Shown here piece after piece: positions 56,371 to 64,000 of a stretch of 64,000 bases of DNA. Every line of letters starts with the position of its first letter. Within the stretch, counting starts at the first letter, position 1. The DNA comes from Frankia canadensis. GTDB lineage: Bacteria; Actinomycetota; Actinomycetes; Frankiales; Frankiaceae. The stretch spans positions 1 through 64,000 of the forward strand of contig NZ_FZMO01000536.1 in assembly GCF_900197875.1 (NCBI RefSeq), read 5' to 3'. The notes under the pieces were generated by a model. That model ran no database searches and was not told the DNA's origin. It was given only the letters and a program-made list of their open reading frames with translations. The translations under genes were made by a program, and so were the position numbers.

Positions 56371-57543
56371 TCAGGTGCGGCCGGCGACGCGCGGGACGTG
56401 CAGCTGGCCGGTGGGCGCGTCCATCTCCGGGGGGAGGAACAGGCGCTGGGTCGCGGCGAGGACCGCCTCGGCGACCGCGGCGCGGAACTCCGTCGAGCCC
56501 AGCGCCCGGGCGTCATGGTGGTTGGTCAGGTAGCCGAGGTCCAGGCGCACCGCAGGCATCCTGGTGCGGCGCAGCAGATCCCAGACCTTCGGGTGCGTGC
56601 GACAGTCCTGCATGTCGGTGCGTGAGACGATCTCGCGCTGGACGAGCTGCGCGAAGCGCTCACCCATGGCCGACGAGCCGCGCGCGTTGCCGTAGTAGTA
56701 CGCCGACACTCCCTGGGCATGCTGCGACGAGCTGCCGTCCGCGTGCAGGGAGATCAGAATGTCCGCTTCCATCGCGTTCGCCCGGGCGGCGCGTTCCGCC
56801 TCGGTGGGCGACTCCTCCGGGCCGTGGATGAGCTGGGACTCCAGGCCCGAGTCGATCAGTCGGTCGGACAGCCGGGCGGCGAGGTCGGCCATCAGGTCCC
56901 GCTCGCACAGGCCGTTGCTCACGATTCCGGGGTCGTCGCCGCCGTGTCCCGGGTCGAGCGCCACGACGACGCCGAGCAGCGACGTGCCGCGGGCGAGGAT
57001 CCGGACGGACTCGCGCAGCACATCTGGTCGTCCACCGGTCACCGTGCGGCGCAGCCGCTTGAGCTCGCGCAGCGTCCGCGGGCCGCAGCGGCCGTCGGGT
57101 TCCAGGCCCCGGTTGCGCTGGAAATCGCGGACCGCGCTCTCGGTGCGGGGGCCGAAGATGCCGTCCGTCCGGCCGACGTCGAAGCCCATGTTGAACAGGC
57201 GCTCCTGCAGCGCGGCCACGTCGTCGCCGACGAAGGGATGCGTGGCGCTGAGGTACAGCAGCCGATCCCCGAGGTTGTGCCGGGCCTCCTCCAGCGCCCG
57301 CGCCGTGTCGGGGCCGAGTATCCCGTCGACGGACAGCCCCCGGCTCTGCTGGAAGGCACGCAGCGCGAGGTCGAGGTCGCGGTCGAAGCGATCCGGCGTC
57401 TGCTCCTCGGCGCTCGGGCCGGCGGGGGAATCGCCCGGCTCCCCGCCCTGGCGGGGCGTGGCGGGCAGGAAACCGAGATACGTCAGGGTCGCCCGAACCT
57501 CGGCGACGGCGGAACCCTGGTCTCCCAGCCGCAGCAGCTTCAC
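56371..57543 (-). CDS. cwlM: CwlM-like amidase-fold protein (peptidoglycan regulator)
   Basis: 390 aa. Two N-terminal peptidoglycan-binding repeats (FQQSRGLSVDGILGPDT; FQRNRGLEPDGRCGPRT) precede an Amidase_3 domain with the metal ligands His200 (ALDPGHGG), Glu214 and His267 (LISLHADG). The catalytic Glu usually found before GFLTN is Asp335 (RLDLGYLTN). In mycobacteria the equivalent gene (between trx and parB) encodes CwlM, a MurA activator rather than a hydrolase; that role is inferred here. GTG 57543; the frame extends upstream to 57831. Confidence 0.85.
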   Translation of the reverse strand: MKLLRLGDQGSAVAEVRATLTYLGFLPATPRQGGEPGDSPAGPSAEEQTPDRFDRDLDLALRAFQQSRGLSVDGILGPDTARALEEARHNLGDRLLYLSATHPFVGDDVAALQERLFNMGFDVGRTDGIFGPRTESAVRDFQRNRGLEPDGRCGPRTLRELKRLRRTVTGGRPDVLRESVRILARGTSLLGVVVALDPGHGGDDPGIVSNGLCERDLMADLAARLSDRLIDSGLESQLIHGPEESPTEAERAARANAMEADILISLHADGSSSQHAQGVSAYYYGNARGSSAMGERFAQLVQREIVSRTDMQDCRTHPKVWDLLRRTRMPAVRLDLGYLTNHHDARALGSTEFRAAVAEAVLAATQRLFLPPEMDAPTGQLHVPRVAGRT

Positions 57544-57768
57544 GAAGACGAACCTCTCAGCCTGGCCACCCTTGTGCGTCCCCGGCGGTGGCCGGGGAGC
57601 CGGGGCTGCCGCATCGACGAACTCACTCCCGACTGACGATTGCTGGATCTCAAGCCTAGGGCATGCCCTTGTGGCCCCGACCGGCCCCGAACGGGAACCT
57701 CCGGCATTGACCGTTCGGCGGCCGCCTGCCCGTCCCGCGGCGATACGCGGGACCGTGGTGCGCCAACG

Positions 57769-57806
57769 CCGACGGCCCGCCGGCGTGATGCGCGGCGGGC
57801 CGTCGG
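57769..57806 (-). terminator. Strong hairpin terminator after trxA
   Basis: A perfect 14-bp stem (CCGACGGCCCGCCG/CGGCGGGCCGTCGG) with a 10-nt loop, in the 317-bp gap between trxA and cwlM. It lies downstream of trxBA on the minus strand; nothing else gene-like is seen in the gap. Confidence 0.75.
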
Positions 57807-57860
57807 TGGATCCGTGGAGTGACCTCGGCACGAGGCGCCTGGGCCAGGTCCGGGTGTGGG

Positions 57861-58187
57861 TCAGATGTACTCGGAGAGGTCACGCAGCAGGGCGGCCTTC
57901 GGCTTCGCGCCGACGATGCTCTTGTCGACCTCACCCTTGACGAAGACCGCCATGGTCGGGATCGACATGATCTGGTAGTTGCGCGCCGTCTGCGGGTTCT
58001 CGTCGATGTTCAGCTTGACGATCCGCAGCTTGTCGCCGTGCTCCTTGGCGATCTCCTCGAGGACCGGGCCGACCATCTTGCACGGCCCGCACCACTCGGC
58101 CCAGAAGTCCACCAGTACCGGGCCCTCGCTCTTGAGGACCTCGGCGTCGAAGGTGCTGTCGGTGACGGAGGTGGTACTGGCTGCCAT
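57861..58187 (-). CDS. trxA: Thioredoxin
   Basis: 108 aa with the active site FWAEWCGPCKMVGPVL (Cys33-Cys36), cis-Pro in SIPTMAVF and the usual C-terminal helix. It keeps cytosolic disulfides reduced and is supplied by TrxB, encoded 103 bp upstream. ATG 58187 has GGGAGA 7-8 nt upstream. The frame runs further upstream to 58643 but that is not coding. Confidence 0.97.
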   Translation of the reverse strand: MAASTTSVTDSTFDAEVLKSEGPVLVDFWAEWCGPCKMVGPVLEEIAKEHGDKLRIVKLNIDENPQTARNYQIMSIPTMAVFVKGEVDKSIVGAKPKAALLRDLSEYI

Positions 58188-58290
58188 TGTTGATCTCCCT
58201 GTTGGAGGTGGTGGTGGATGGTCGTCTGGTCGGGTGGAGCCGGTGCGGTCCGCCGCCCGGTCAGACCGGCTGGGACTCAGGCCGGCGGAC

Positions 58291-59340
58291 TCAGGCCGGC
58301 TGGGACTGCGGCTGCGGGGCGCGCGGGGCCTCGGTGACCACGCTCGCGTCGGTGGGCGTCTGCGCGGCGGCGATGTACCGCTCCGCGTCGAGGGCGGCGG
58401 AACATCCGGTGCCGGCCGCCGTGATCGCCTGCCGGTAGGTGTGGTCGACCACGTCACCGCAGGCGAACACGCCGTCCAGGTTCGTCCGCGTGGTGGGGTG
58501 GTCGACCCGGACGTAGCCGGCATCGTCCAGGTCGAGCTGGTCGCGGACCAGTTCCGTGCGTGGAAGGTGACCGATGGCGACGAACAGGCCGGTGACCGGG
58601 AGGTCCTCCGTCTCGCCGGTGACCGTGTCCCGCAGCCGGGCACCCTCGAGCTTGTCGGTGCCGAGCAGCTCCGCGACCTCGGCGTTCCACCGGAAGCGGA
58701 TCTTGTCGTTGGAGAACGCCCGCTCCTGCATGATGGCGCTCGCCCGCAGCGTGTCCCGCCGGTGGATCAGCGTCACGGACCGGGCGAAGCGGGTCAGGAA
58801 GGTCGCCTCCTCCATCGCCGAGTCCCCGCCGCCGACGACGGCGATGTCCTGGTCGCGGAAGAAGAAACCATCACAGGTCGCACACGCGGACACGCCGCGC
58901 CCGAGCAGCCGGTCCTCGTTCGCCACGCCGAGCTTGCGGTACGCGGAGCCGGTGGCGACGATGACGGTGCGCGCCAGATACGTCTGGTCCTCGACCTTGA
59001 TGACCTTCGGGTTCGCGGCCAGGTCGAGCTCGGTGACGTCCTCGGGTACCAGCTCGGCGCCGAAGCGCTCCGCCTGCTTGCGCAGGCTCTCCATCAGCTC
59101 GGGGCCCTGGATGCCCTCGGGGAAGCCGGGGAAGTTCTCCACCTCGGTGGTGTTCATCAGCGCGCCACCGGCCGTCACGGCGCCCTCGAAGACAAGCGGA
59201 CGCAGGTTGGCCCGGGCCGTGTAGATCGCGGCCGTGTACCCTGCCGGCCCTGACCCGACGATGACGACGTCGCGAACGTCGCCCTCCGGCGACTGGCCGC
59301 CGTGGCCGCTGGTGTCCTGGACCTGCTGCTGGGCTGTCAC
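58291..59340 (-). CDS. trxB: Thioredoxin reductase (NADPH)
   Basis: 349 aa flavoprotein: FAD motif [20 protein letters not shown], redox CATC (Cys153-Cys156, [13 protein letters not shown]), NADPH motif [20 protein letters not shown] and terminal [23 protein letters not shown] 59340 with GAGAGGAG upstream. The N-terminus has about 20 extra disordered residues. Order trxB-trxA is the actinobacterial norm near parB. Confidence 0.97.
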   Translation of the reverse strand: MTAQQQVQDTSGHGGQSPEGDVRDVVIVGSGPAGYTAAIYTARANLRPLVFEGAVTAGGALMNTTEVENFPGFPEGIQGPELMESLRKQAERFGAELVPEDVTELDLAANPKVIKVEDQTYLARTVIVATGSAYRKLGVANEDRLLGRGVSACATCDGFFFRDQDIAVVGGGDSAMEEATFLTRFARSVTLIHRRDTLRASAIMQERAFSNDKIRFRWNAEVAELLGTDKLEGARLRDTVTGETEDLPVTGLFVAIGHLPRTELVRDQLDLDDAGYVRVDHPTTRTNLDGVFACGDVVDHTYRQAITAAGTGCSAALDAERYIAAAQTPTDASVVTEAPRAPQPQSQPA

Positions 59341-59547
59341 ACCCGCTCCTCTCCCTGCGCGATCCCCGTCAGCCGGGGTTGGGTGTCCCGCCGTGGCCGA
59401 TTTGGCCGTGGTCGCTCCCGCGAGATCCCGTGCTGGCTCTGTCGGCGAAGACCGTGTCTGGGAGCGACAACGGACTACGGTGCCGTCTGATTCCATCCTG
59501 TGCGCTCAGGTGCCACGCAACCGCGGGCAGCCGTGACCGTCGCCACG

Positions 59548-60990
59548 CTATCCGCGCAGAGCGCTCACGCTGTAGATCGGCGCCGCGTACGCGCTGGTCA
59601 TCCCACACTGCGGATCGACGACGAGCAGCCTGGCGGTGGACGGCTGCATCGGAATGGACAGCACGATCAGGAGGGCCGGCCGCCCGTCGTAGCGGACCCG
59701 GTCGATGGCGAGGATCGCACCGCCCGTCTGGGCCAGCAGGCTCTGGTAGCAGGTGCGCAGCTCCGGGGTGTCGAGCAGCATGCGCAGCCGTATCGCGACG
59801 GCCGCCAGGGCCGCGGAGCGAAGCGAGGCCGCGCTCGCCACGGCCGCCCCGGGCGCCTGCGCGGACCCGCCCGGCGCTGCGCCGGTGCCGGCCTGTCCGG
59901 CGGCCGCCGAGGGAGCAGCGGGGTCGGCGGAGGAACGCGGCACCGTGGCCGCCACGGCCGACGCGTAGGACAGCTCCAGCGGCAGCGCCAGGGAGCCCGC
60001 GATCCCACCGGTCAGTAGCCGGCGGCTGTGCGGGATGAGGTCGGGGGCGGCGATGCTGTCGCGGGAGTCCGCCAGCATCGTCGTCTCCTCGGGGGAGACC
60101 GGCTCGGCCGCGGCGGCGACCGCCGCGTCGACGGGAACGTGGCCCGGGACCGCGTTCGACGCCGTGGCCGCGCCGCCGCCCCGCATGCTGTAGAAGGTGA
60201 GCACGGCCGCGCCGAAGGTGACGAAGGCGATGCACACCGCCGCGATCGACACCCAGTCCGCTCGGGACGCCGTCTGTTGGGGTCCGCCGGGACGCCTGGT
60301 CCGCCTCGGACCGCCCGGTCGTGCCGGTACTCGCCCGGAGCCCGGCCGCGAGGAGCACTGCGCGTGGCGGCGCCCGGCGCCCGGCCTGAATGGTCTCTCT
60401 TCGCTGGGGAAAGGGCCGTTCCCGGCACCTGGCGTGCCGTCTGGGCCGCCCTCGATGCCGCAGCGGGTGCCGTCGTCGTCCCCCTCTTCCGCCGGCGCGG
60501 CGTGGCCGCCAGCCCATGGCGAGGTGGACGCGGACCGCGACGTAGGCGCCGGCAGCCGCGCCGAGGTGGCGTCCGGAGAAAGGGACGCCTGCCGCCGGGC
60601 ACCGTCCTGTGCCGCGATGCCGTCCTGTGTCTCCGCATCCCCATCCGGCGAGGAGGCGCCCCCGCCCTTGCAGGCTGCGGGATGCGAGGGCATCCGGGTG
60701 GCGAGCGCCGCCTGGATCCGCTCGGCGACGTCGCCGGGCATCGTCATGGCCGCCAGCCGGGACAGGTCGGCGCGGACGCGGCGCAACGCGGCGACCGAGT
60801 CGCGGCAGGCCGGGCAGCCCTCGATGTGCTCGCGGGTCGACCGGGTGACCTGCTCGCCACCGGCGACGGCATCGAGCAGCTCCACGGTGGGATGCCGGTC
60901 GTGACCGCGGCCGCGTCGCCCGAGCGACGGCCCGGAACGTGGACCGGTCGGCCCGGTGGCCTCACCCCTGCCCTTCGGCTCGGTTACCAC
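59548..60990 (-). CDS. Membrane anti-sigma-factor-like protein with ZAS motif
   Basis: 480 aa. The N-terminal zinc-binding anti-sigma domain is visible (HIEGCPACRDS: His55, Cys59, Cys62), preceded by HPTVELLDAVAGG; a disordered Gly/Ser/Arg stretch leads to one membrane helix (VSIAAVCIAFVTFGAAVLTF), and an extracytoplasmic domain follows. In mycobacteria this position is held by the anti-SigM gene beside sigM, yet no sigma gene is in this window. GTG 60990 has a near-perfect AGGAGGTGATC ribosome site. Confidence 0.8.
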   Translation of the reverse strand: MVTEPKGRGEATGPTGPRSGPSLGRRGRGHDRHPTVELLDAVAGGEQVTRSTREHIEGCPACRDSVAALRRVRADLSRLAAMTMPGDVAERIQAALATRMPSHPAACKGGGASSPDGDAETQDGIAAQDGARRQASLSPDATSARLPAPTSRSASTSPWAGGHAAPAEEGDDDGTRCGIEGGPDGTPGAGNGPFPSEERPFRPGAGRRHAQCSSRPGSGRVPARPGGPRRTRRPGGPQQTASRADWVSIAAVCIAFVTFGAAVLTFYSMRGGGAATASNAVPGHVPVDAAVAAAAEPVSPEETTMLADSRDSIAAPDLIPHSRRLLTGGIAGSLALPLELSYASAVAATVPRSSADPAAPSAAAGQAGTGAAPGGSAQAPGAAVASAASLRSAALAAVAIRLRMLLDTPELRTCYQSLLAQTGGAILAIDRVRYDGRPALLIVLSIPMQPSTARLLVVDPQCGMTSAYAAPIYSVSALRG

Positions 60991-61295
60991 AGCTGATCAC
61001 CTCCTCCGGCAGCCGAGAACGCCTCTGCGGTCATCCACAGGGTGCCCGCGATCGACGGGTGGGCGCGGGCGCCGGTCGGGCGCCGCGTGAGAGCCCTCCG
61101 CGTCGTGGTGTCCCTCTTCTGAGACGGTGGGCGGGCCGCAGTGGTTCCCGTGCCAACGTCGGGACCGTCGTCCGGGCGCCCGGGACTGGCCCTTCGATCA
61201 GCCGACGGAATCATGACGAACAGCGCCAAAGGGATACCTGGCCGCTCCCGCGCCGACGTCGGGCGGCGGACGGTCACGAGGCGAGGGCCTGTCCG
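60991..61295. other. Gap where sigM would be expected
   Basis: 305 bases without a credible gene. It contains one one-mismatch DnaA box (TCATCCACA, 61031). No remnant of an ECF sigma factor was seen. Confidence 0.5.
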
Positions 61296-63221
61296 TCAGG
61301 ACTTGAAGGTGATCTCCGCGACGGTTCCGCGGAACGACCCGCCGTCCTGCGGCAGCGAGGTCAGCCACAGCACCCAGTACTGGGCAGGGGCCAGGTCGGA
61401 GGGCATGGCTACGGGCACTGGCCCGTTCACGCCGCTCTTCTGCACCACGATCCGGTAGCCGTCGATCGTGTCAGAGCGGGTGGTGGAGCCGCGCAGCTCA
61501 AAGGACGTCTTGCCGCTGCCAGGCAGCTGGACGGTCACCGAGGAGGGACTGATCGGGTGCCCGAAGTCGAGCAGTAGGCCGACGCCTGGCTTGAGCCGGC
61601 CCAGATCCGCCGACGCGTATGTCTGGGTCTTCCAGACCGTGGACGGCTTGCCGTCGGTGGCGTTCGCGGCCTCATCGTCGTTCTCCGAGCCATCGCCGCC
61701 GGTCGCCGGGGGATCGAAGGCGGTGACGGACGCCGGCGTCAGCGTCGCACCCATGCTGTTCACCTGATTGGTGGCCGACGAGCTGGGAGAGGCACCGCCG
61801 CCATTCTTCTTGCCGTCACCCTTCAGCGTGATGAGCGCGACCACGGCGACCACGACGACGACCACGACGAGGGCGATCCAGGGCAGCATCCGGCTGAGCG
61901 ACGGGCCCGACGAGGCATGACCACGGCCAGGACCGGACGGGCGGCGGTCCGCCGGCGGGTAGCTGCCGCGGCCGTCGTCGTAGCTGCCGCGGGTGTCGTA
62001 GCCGCCGCGTCCGTAGCCGGGTCCGCCGCCGCGCGGGCCGCTCGACCGGTCGACCCGGGTGTCGTCGTAGCGGGAGTCGGGGCCCGGGTAGCCGGCGGTG
62101 TCCGCGTAGCGGCCCTGCTGCGGGTAGTCCGGGGCGCCGAGGTAGTCGGCGGAGTCGAAGCCGTCGACGGACGTCTCCTCGGCGCCGGCGGAGCTGTCGC
62201 CGAGGCTCATCAGGCCGGTGTCGAGCACGGCGTCGACCGGGCTGATCGACTCCAGCTCCTCGACGAGCTCCGCCGCCGTGGTGATGGGCGCGCCGGCGCG
62301 GTCATCGCCGAGAGCCGCCATGGTGATCGCGTCGAGGTCGCGGGGGACGCTGGAGCTGACCTGGCGCGGGGTGCGCAGACGGCCGCCCGAGCGCGGGGCT
62401 GTGGGCAGGCCGCGGTCCCCGCCGAGCGGCCAGTGGCCGGTGAGCCCCGCGTACAACAGCCCGCCGAGGGCCCGCAGATCAGCCGCGGCCTCGTCGCCCG
62501 CACCGCCCGCCGCGCCGGTGACCCGGGTGGCCTCGGGGTCGCCGCCCGCGCCGCCATCGAACTCGTGCGCGGCGGAGCCCGCGCGCTCGAGCTCGGCGAG
62601 CACGCCGCCGATCTCCAGGTCGATGACCTTGACCGTGCCGTGGCTGGAGACGATCACGTCGCCGGGGTTGAGGTCGCCGTGGTGGATGCCGCGCTCGTGG
62701 GCGGCGGCGATGACCCGGGCGGCGGCGAGCACCACGGCGCCGGCCTGCTCCGGGCGCAGCGCGCCCTGCGCGGTGAGCTGGCGCAGGGTCTTGCCGTCGA
62801 CCCACTCGGAGACGACGTAGGAGATCCGGCGGGAGCCGGTGGTCGTCGTCGTGGCGTCGTAGGTGGACGCGGCGCCGGGATGCACCAGGCGGCCCGAGTT
62901 GATGGCGGCGGCGAGCAGCCGACGGGCGGCCTGCTCATGATCCGAACCGGCGCCGTCGGGCTCCGGGCCGCCCGCGGCGAGCTGGTCGTGCTCGACGATG
63001 CGGACCGCGACCGGCCGGGCGAGCACGTTGTCGTCGCCGCGCCACAGCGTCACCGGGCCACGAGCGGTGAGCGTGGACAGCAGCCGGTAGCGGCGGTCGA
63101 GCACGGTTTCGGCGAGCACCGCGGTGCCGGCTGGCGTGGCGGAGCCCCGGGCGCCGGGAACGTCAAGCGTCACACCATTATCGACGTCCTCGGCCTGCGG
63201 TCGGTTGCTTCCGTCGACCAC
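61296..63221 (-). CDS. Pseudokinase-transmembrane protein equivalent to the MurJ/MviN C-terminus
   Basis: 641 aa. The intracellular domain follows the kinase layout but lacks catalysis: the beta3 Lys is Arg (PVAVRIVEHD), HRDLKPxN reads HHGDLNPGDV and DFG reads DLE. After a Gly/Tyr/Asp/Arg-rich disordered stretch comes one membrane helix (WIALVVVVVVVAVVALITL), then an extracytoplasmic beta-rich, galactose-binding-like domain (VTVQLPGSGKTSFELRG). Mycobacterial MurJ (MviN) carries the same three parts fused to its C-terminus and binds FhaA; here they are separate. GTG 63221 (GGAGG upstream) or 63239. Confidence 0.8.
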   Translation of the reverse strand: MVDGSNRPQAEDVDNGVTLDVPGARGSATPAGTAVLAETVLDRRYRLLSTLTARGPVTLWRGDDNVLARPVAVRIVEHDQLAAGGPEPDGAGSDHEQAARRLLAAAINSGRLVHPGAASTYDATTTTTGSRRISYVVSEWVDGKTLRQLTAQGALRPEQAGAVVLAAARVIAAAHERGIHHGDLNPGDVIVSSHGTVKVIDLEIGGVLAELERAGSAAHEFDGGAGGDPEATRVTGAAGGAGDEAAADLRALGGLLYAGLTGHWPLGGDRGLPTAPRSGGRLRTPRQVSSSVPRDLDAITMAALGDDRAGAPITTAAELVEELESISPVDAVLDTGLMSLGDSSAGAEETSVDGFDSADYLGAPDYPQQGRYADTAGYPGPDSRYDDTRVDRSSGPRGGGPGYGRGGYDTRGSYDDGRGSYPPADRRPSGPGRGHASSGPSLSRMLPWIALVVVVVVVAVVALITLKGDGKKNGGGASPSSSATNQVNSMGATLTPASVTAFDPPATGGDGSENDDEAANATDGKPSTVWKTQTYASADLGRLKPGVGLLLDFGHPISPSSVTVQLPGSGKTSFELRGSTTRSDTIDGYRIVVQKSGVNGPVPVAMPSDLAPAQYWVLWLTSLPQDGGSFRGTVAEITFKS

Positions 63222-63470
63222 AGCGCCTCCGTCGTCCACGGGCCCGACGTGGAGGATCCGGCGTCGGGCTTTCCCACCTCACCCGGGCAGGGTTCCGCCC
63301 AGCGTGCCGCTGCCGTGGGCGGATACCCCGCATTCCGTCGCCGCCCGAAACCGGCCGCGACGGTGAACGACGCCGACCAGCGGGAACGCTGCGCCTGGTT
63401 CACCGGCGACGTTGGGCGGGGCCCGCGCACAGCGTGTCCAGTGTACGAGCAGCGCCGGAGGATCTCGCGA

Positions 63471-63608
63471 ATGTCTTGGGACAACCCGCCTTTGTGTACC
63501 GGCTGTGACCATCTTCGTGAGTTCGTGCCGGGCGGGCTCGGCATGGTGGTGCGGGCGTGGTGGTGCGGGCGCTGCGCCACGGGCGTGCTGAGCTCAGGTC
63601 CACGGTGA
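63471..63608 (+). CDS. Small zinc-ribbon-like protein (45 aa)
   Basis: MSWDNPPLCTGCDHLREFVP followed by a short linker and WWCGRCATGVLSSGPR: two CxxC pairs, spaced as in a small zinc ribbon. GGAGG lies 9 nt before the ATG. It is oriented opposite to its neighbours. It could be a real small protein or a chance frame. Confidence 0.4.
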   Translation: MSWDNPPLCTGCDHLREFVPGGLGMVVRAWWCGRCATGVLSSGPR

Positions 63609-63668
63609 GGTCCTCGCGCCAGCCGGAACGAGCCTGGCGACCACCGGCTGTGGATCATCAGATGCTGA

Positions 63669-64000
63669 TCATCGGCGTCGGCCGTCGCGTCCGGTGCCGT
63701 CGTCGGGCCTCGGCCGGCGTGGCTGGTCGGGCCGCGGGCGTGGCCGCGCCTGGGGGGAACCGTCGCCGCGCTCGGGGCGCTCGCCGCGACGGGGACGTTC
63801 GACCCGTTCGGTCCCGGTCCCCCGCTCGCCCTGCCGTGGGCGCGCACGCCCGCCGCCGCGGCCTGCCTGGCGCGCGCCGGTCGCACGATCCGCGCGGCCC
63901 CGGACCGCGGGGCGCTCACCCGTCGGACGCGCACCCGCGCCGGCGCCGCCGCGCGCGCCGGCGCCGGCCGGGCGGGGCGATCCCGCCTTGTTCCCGCGGC
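63669..64000 (-). CDS. C-terminal basic tail of a partial protein, possibly MurJ
   Basis: The minus-strand frame is open from the right window edge to TGA (63669-63671), about 110 codons with mostly G/C third positions. The sequence is Arg/Gly/Pro-rich and disordered (RGNKAGSPRPAGAGARGG; GDGSPQARPRPRPDQPRR). It cannot be identified by itself. Its place next to the MurJ-type pseudokinase gene suggests the cytosolic tail of MurJ/MviN, which would lie beyond the window; this is inference. Confidence 0.4.
   Translation of the reverse strand, partial: RGNKAGSPRPAGAGARGGAGAGARPTGERPAVRGRADRATGARQAGRGGGRARPRQGERGTGTERVERPRRGERPERGDGSPQARPRPRPDQPRRPRPDDGTGRDGRRR

Overview
The window is about 64 kb of very GC-rich DNA. 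It carries the chromosome-origin neighbourhood of a high-GC actinomycete: dnaA, dnaN, recF, dciA, gyrB, gyrA and a DUF3566 gene with tRNA-Ile on one side of oriC, and rpmH, rnpA, yidD, yidC, jag, rsmG, parA, parB, a GNAT gene, a cwlM-like gene, trxA, trxB and an anti-sigma-like gene on the other. Frankia is my best guess from base composition, low-complexity protein tails and gene content. That name is an inference, not something the sequence proves.

Layout. 1-3.2 kb: the end of an NHL-propeller membrane protein and a Tat-exported FAD oxidase. 3.5-15.7 kb: an accessory locus resembling an actinobacterial type IV secretion (conjugation) machine, with a 52-residue hydrophobic peptide, a transglycosylase/NlpC-P60 hydrolase, a lipoprotein, an excisionase-type regulator, a degenerate ParA-like protein, a pilin-sized membrane protein, a VirB8-like protein of unusually low GC, a TrbL/VirB6-like protein, an SCO6880-family protein and a VirB4-like ATPase. 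No relaxase or coupling protein is visible. 15.6-20.7 kb: an SCO6745-family protein, a PEBP protein, an atypical PII protein, a DedA protein and a secreted lipase. 20.7-23.0 kb: 2.26 kb without a credible gene, containing a cluster of DnaA boxes and a partly duplicated 0.5-kb block. 23-32.6 kb: TetR and Ohr, a glycosyltransferase/methyltransferase/alpha-barrel cluster, peptide deformylase, a Cys-rich small ORF beside a toxin-like remnant, and a large unknown protein. 32.9-49.9 kb: tRNA-Ile and the dnaA-gyr-rpmH-yidC core with oriC at 42.93-44.13 kb. 49.9-64 kb: a GT-C glycosyltransferase inserted before rsmG-parA-parB, then the trx/cwlM region, ending in a MurJ-associated pseudokinase and a partial basic tail on the minus strand.

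How the genes work together. The core genes initiate replication (DnaA, DnaN, DciA, gyrase), segregate origins (ParA, ParB, parS) and build ribosomes and membrane (L34, RnpA, YidD, YidC, Jag). DnaA-box motifs occur well beyond oriC: inside the 5' part of dnaA, as a 33-bp perfect palindrome inside rnpA, around the Cys-rich ORF at 29.4-29.8 kb, and densely at 20.7-23 kb. The last looks like a candidate DnaA-titration locus comparable to datA or the Streptomyces DnaA-box cluster, and is with the T4SS-like locus the most interesting feature here. Start codons were chosen mainly by ribosome-binding sites and often differ from the longest open frame.
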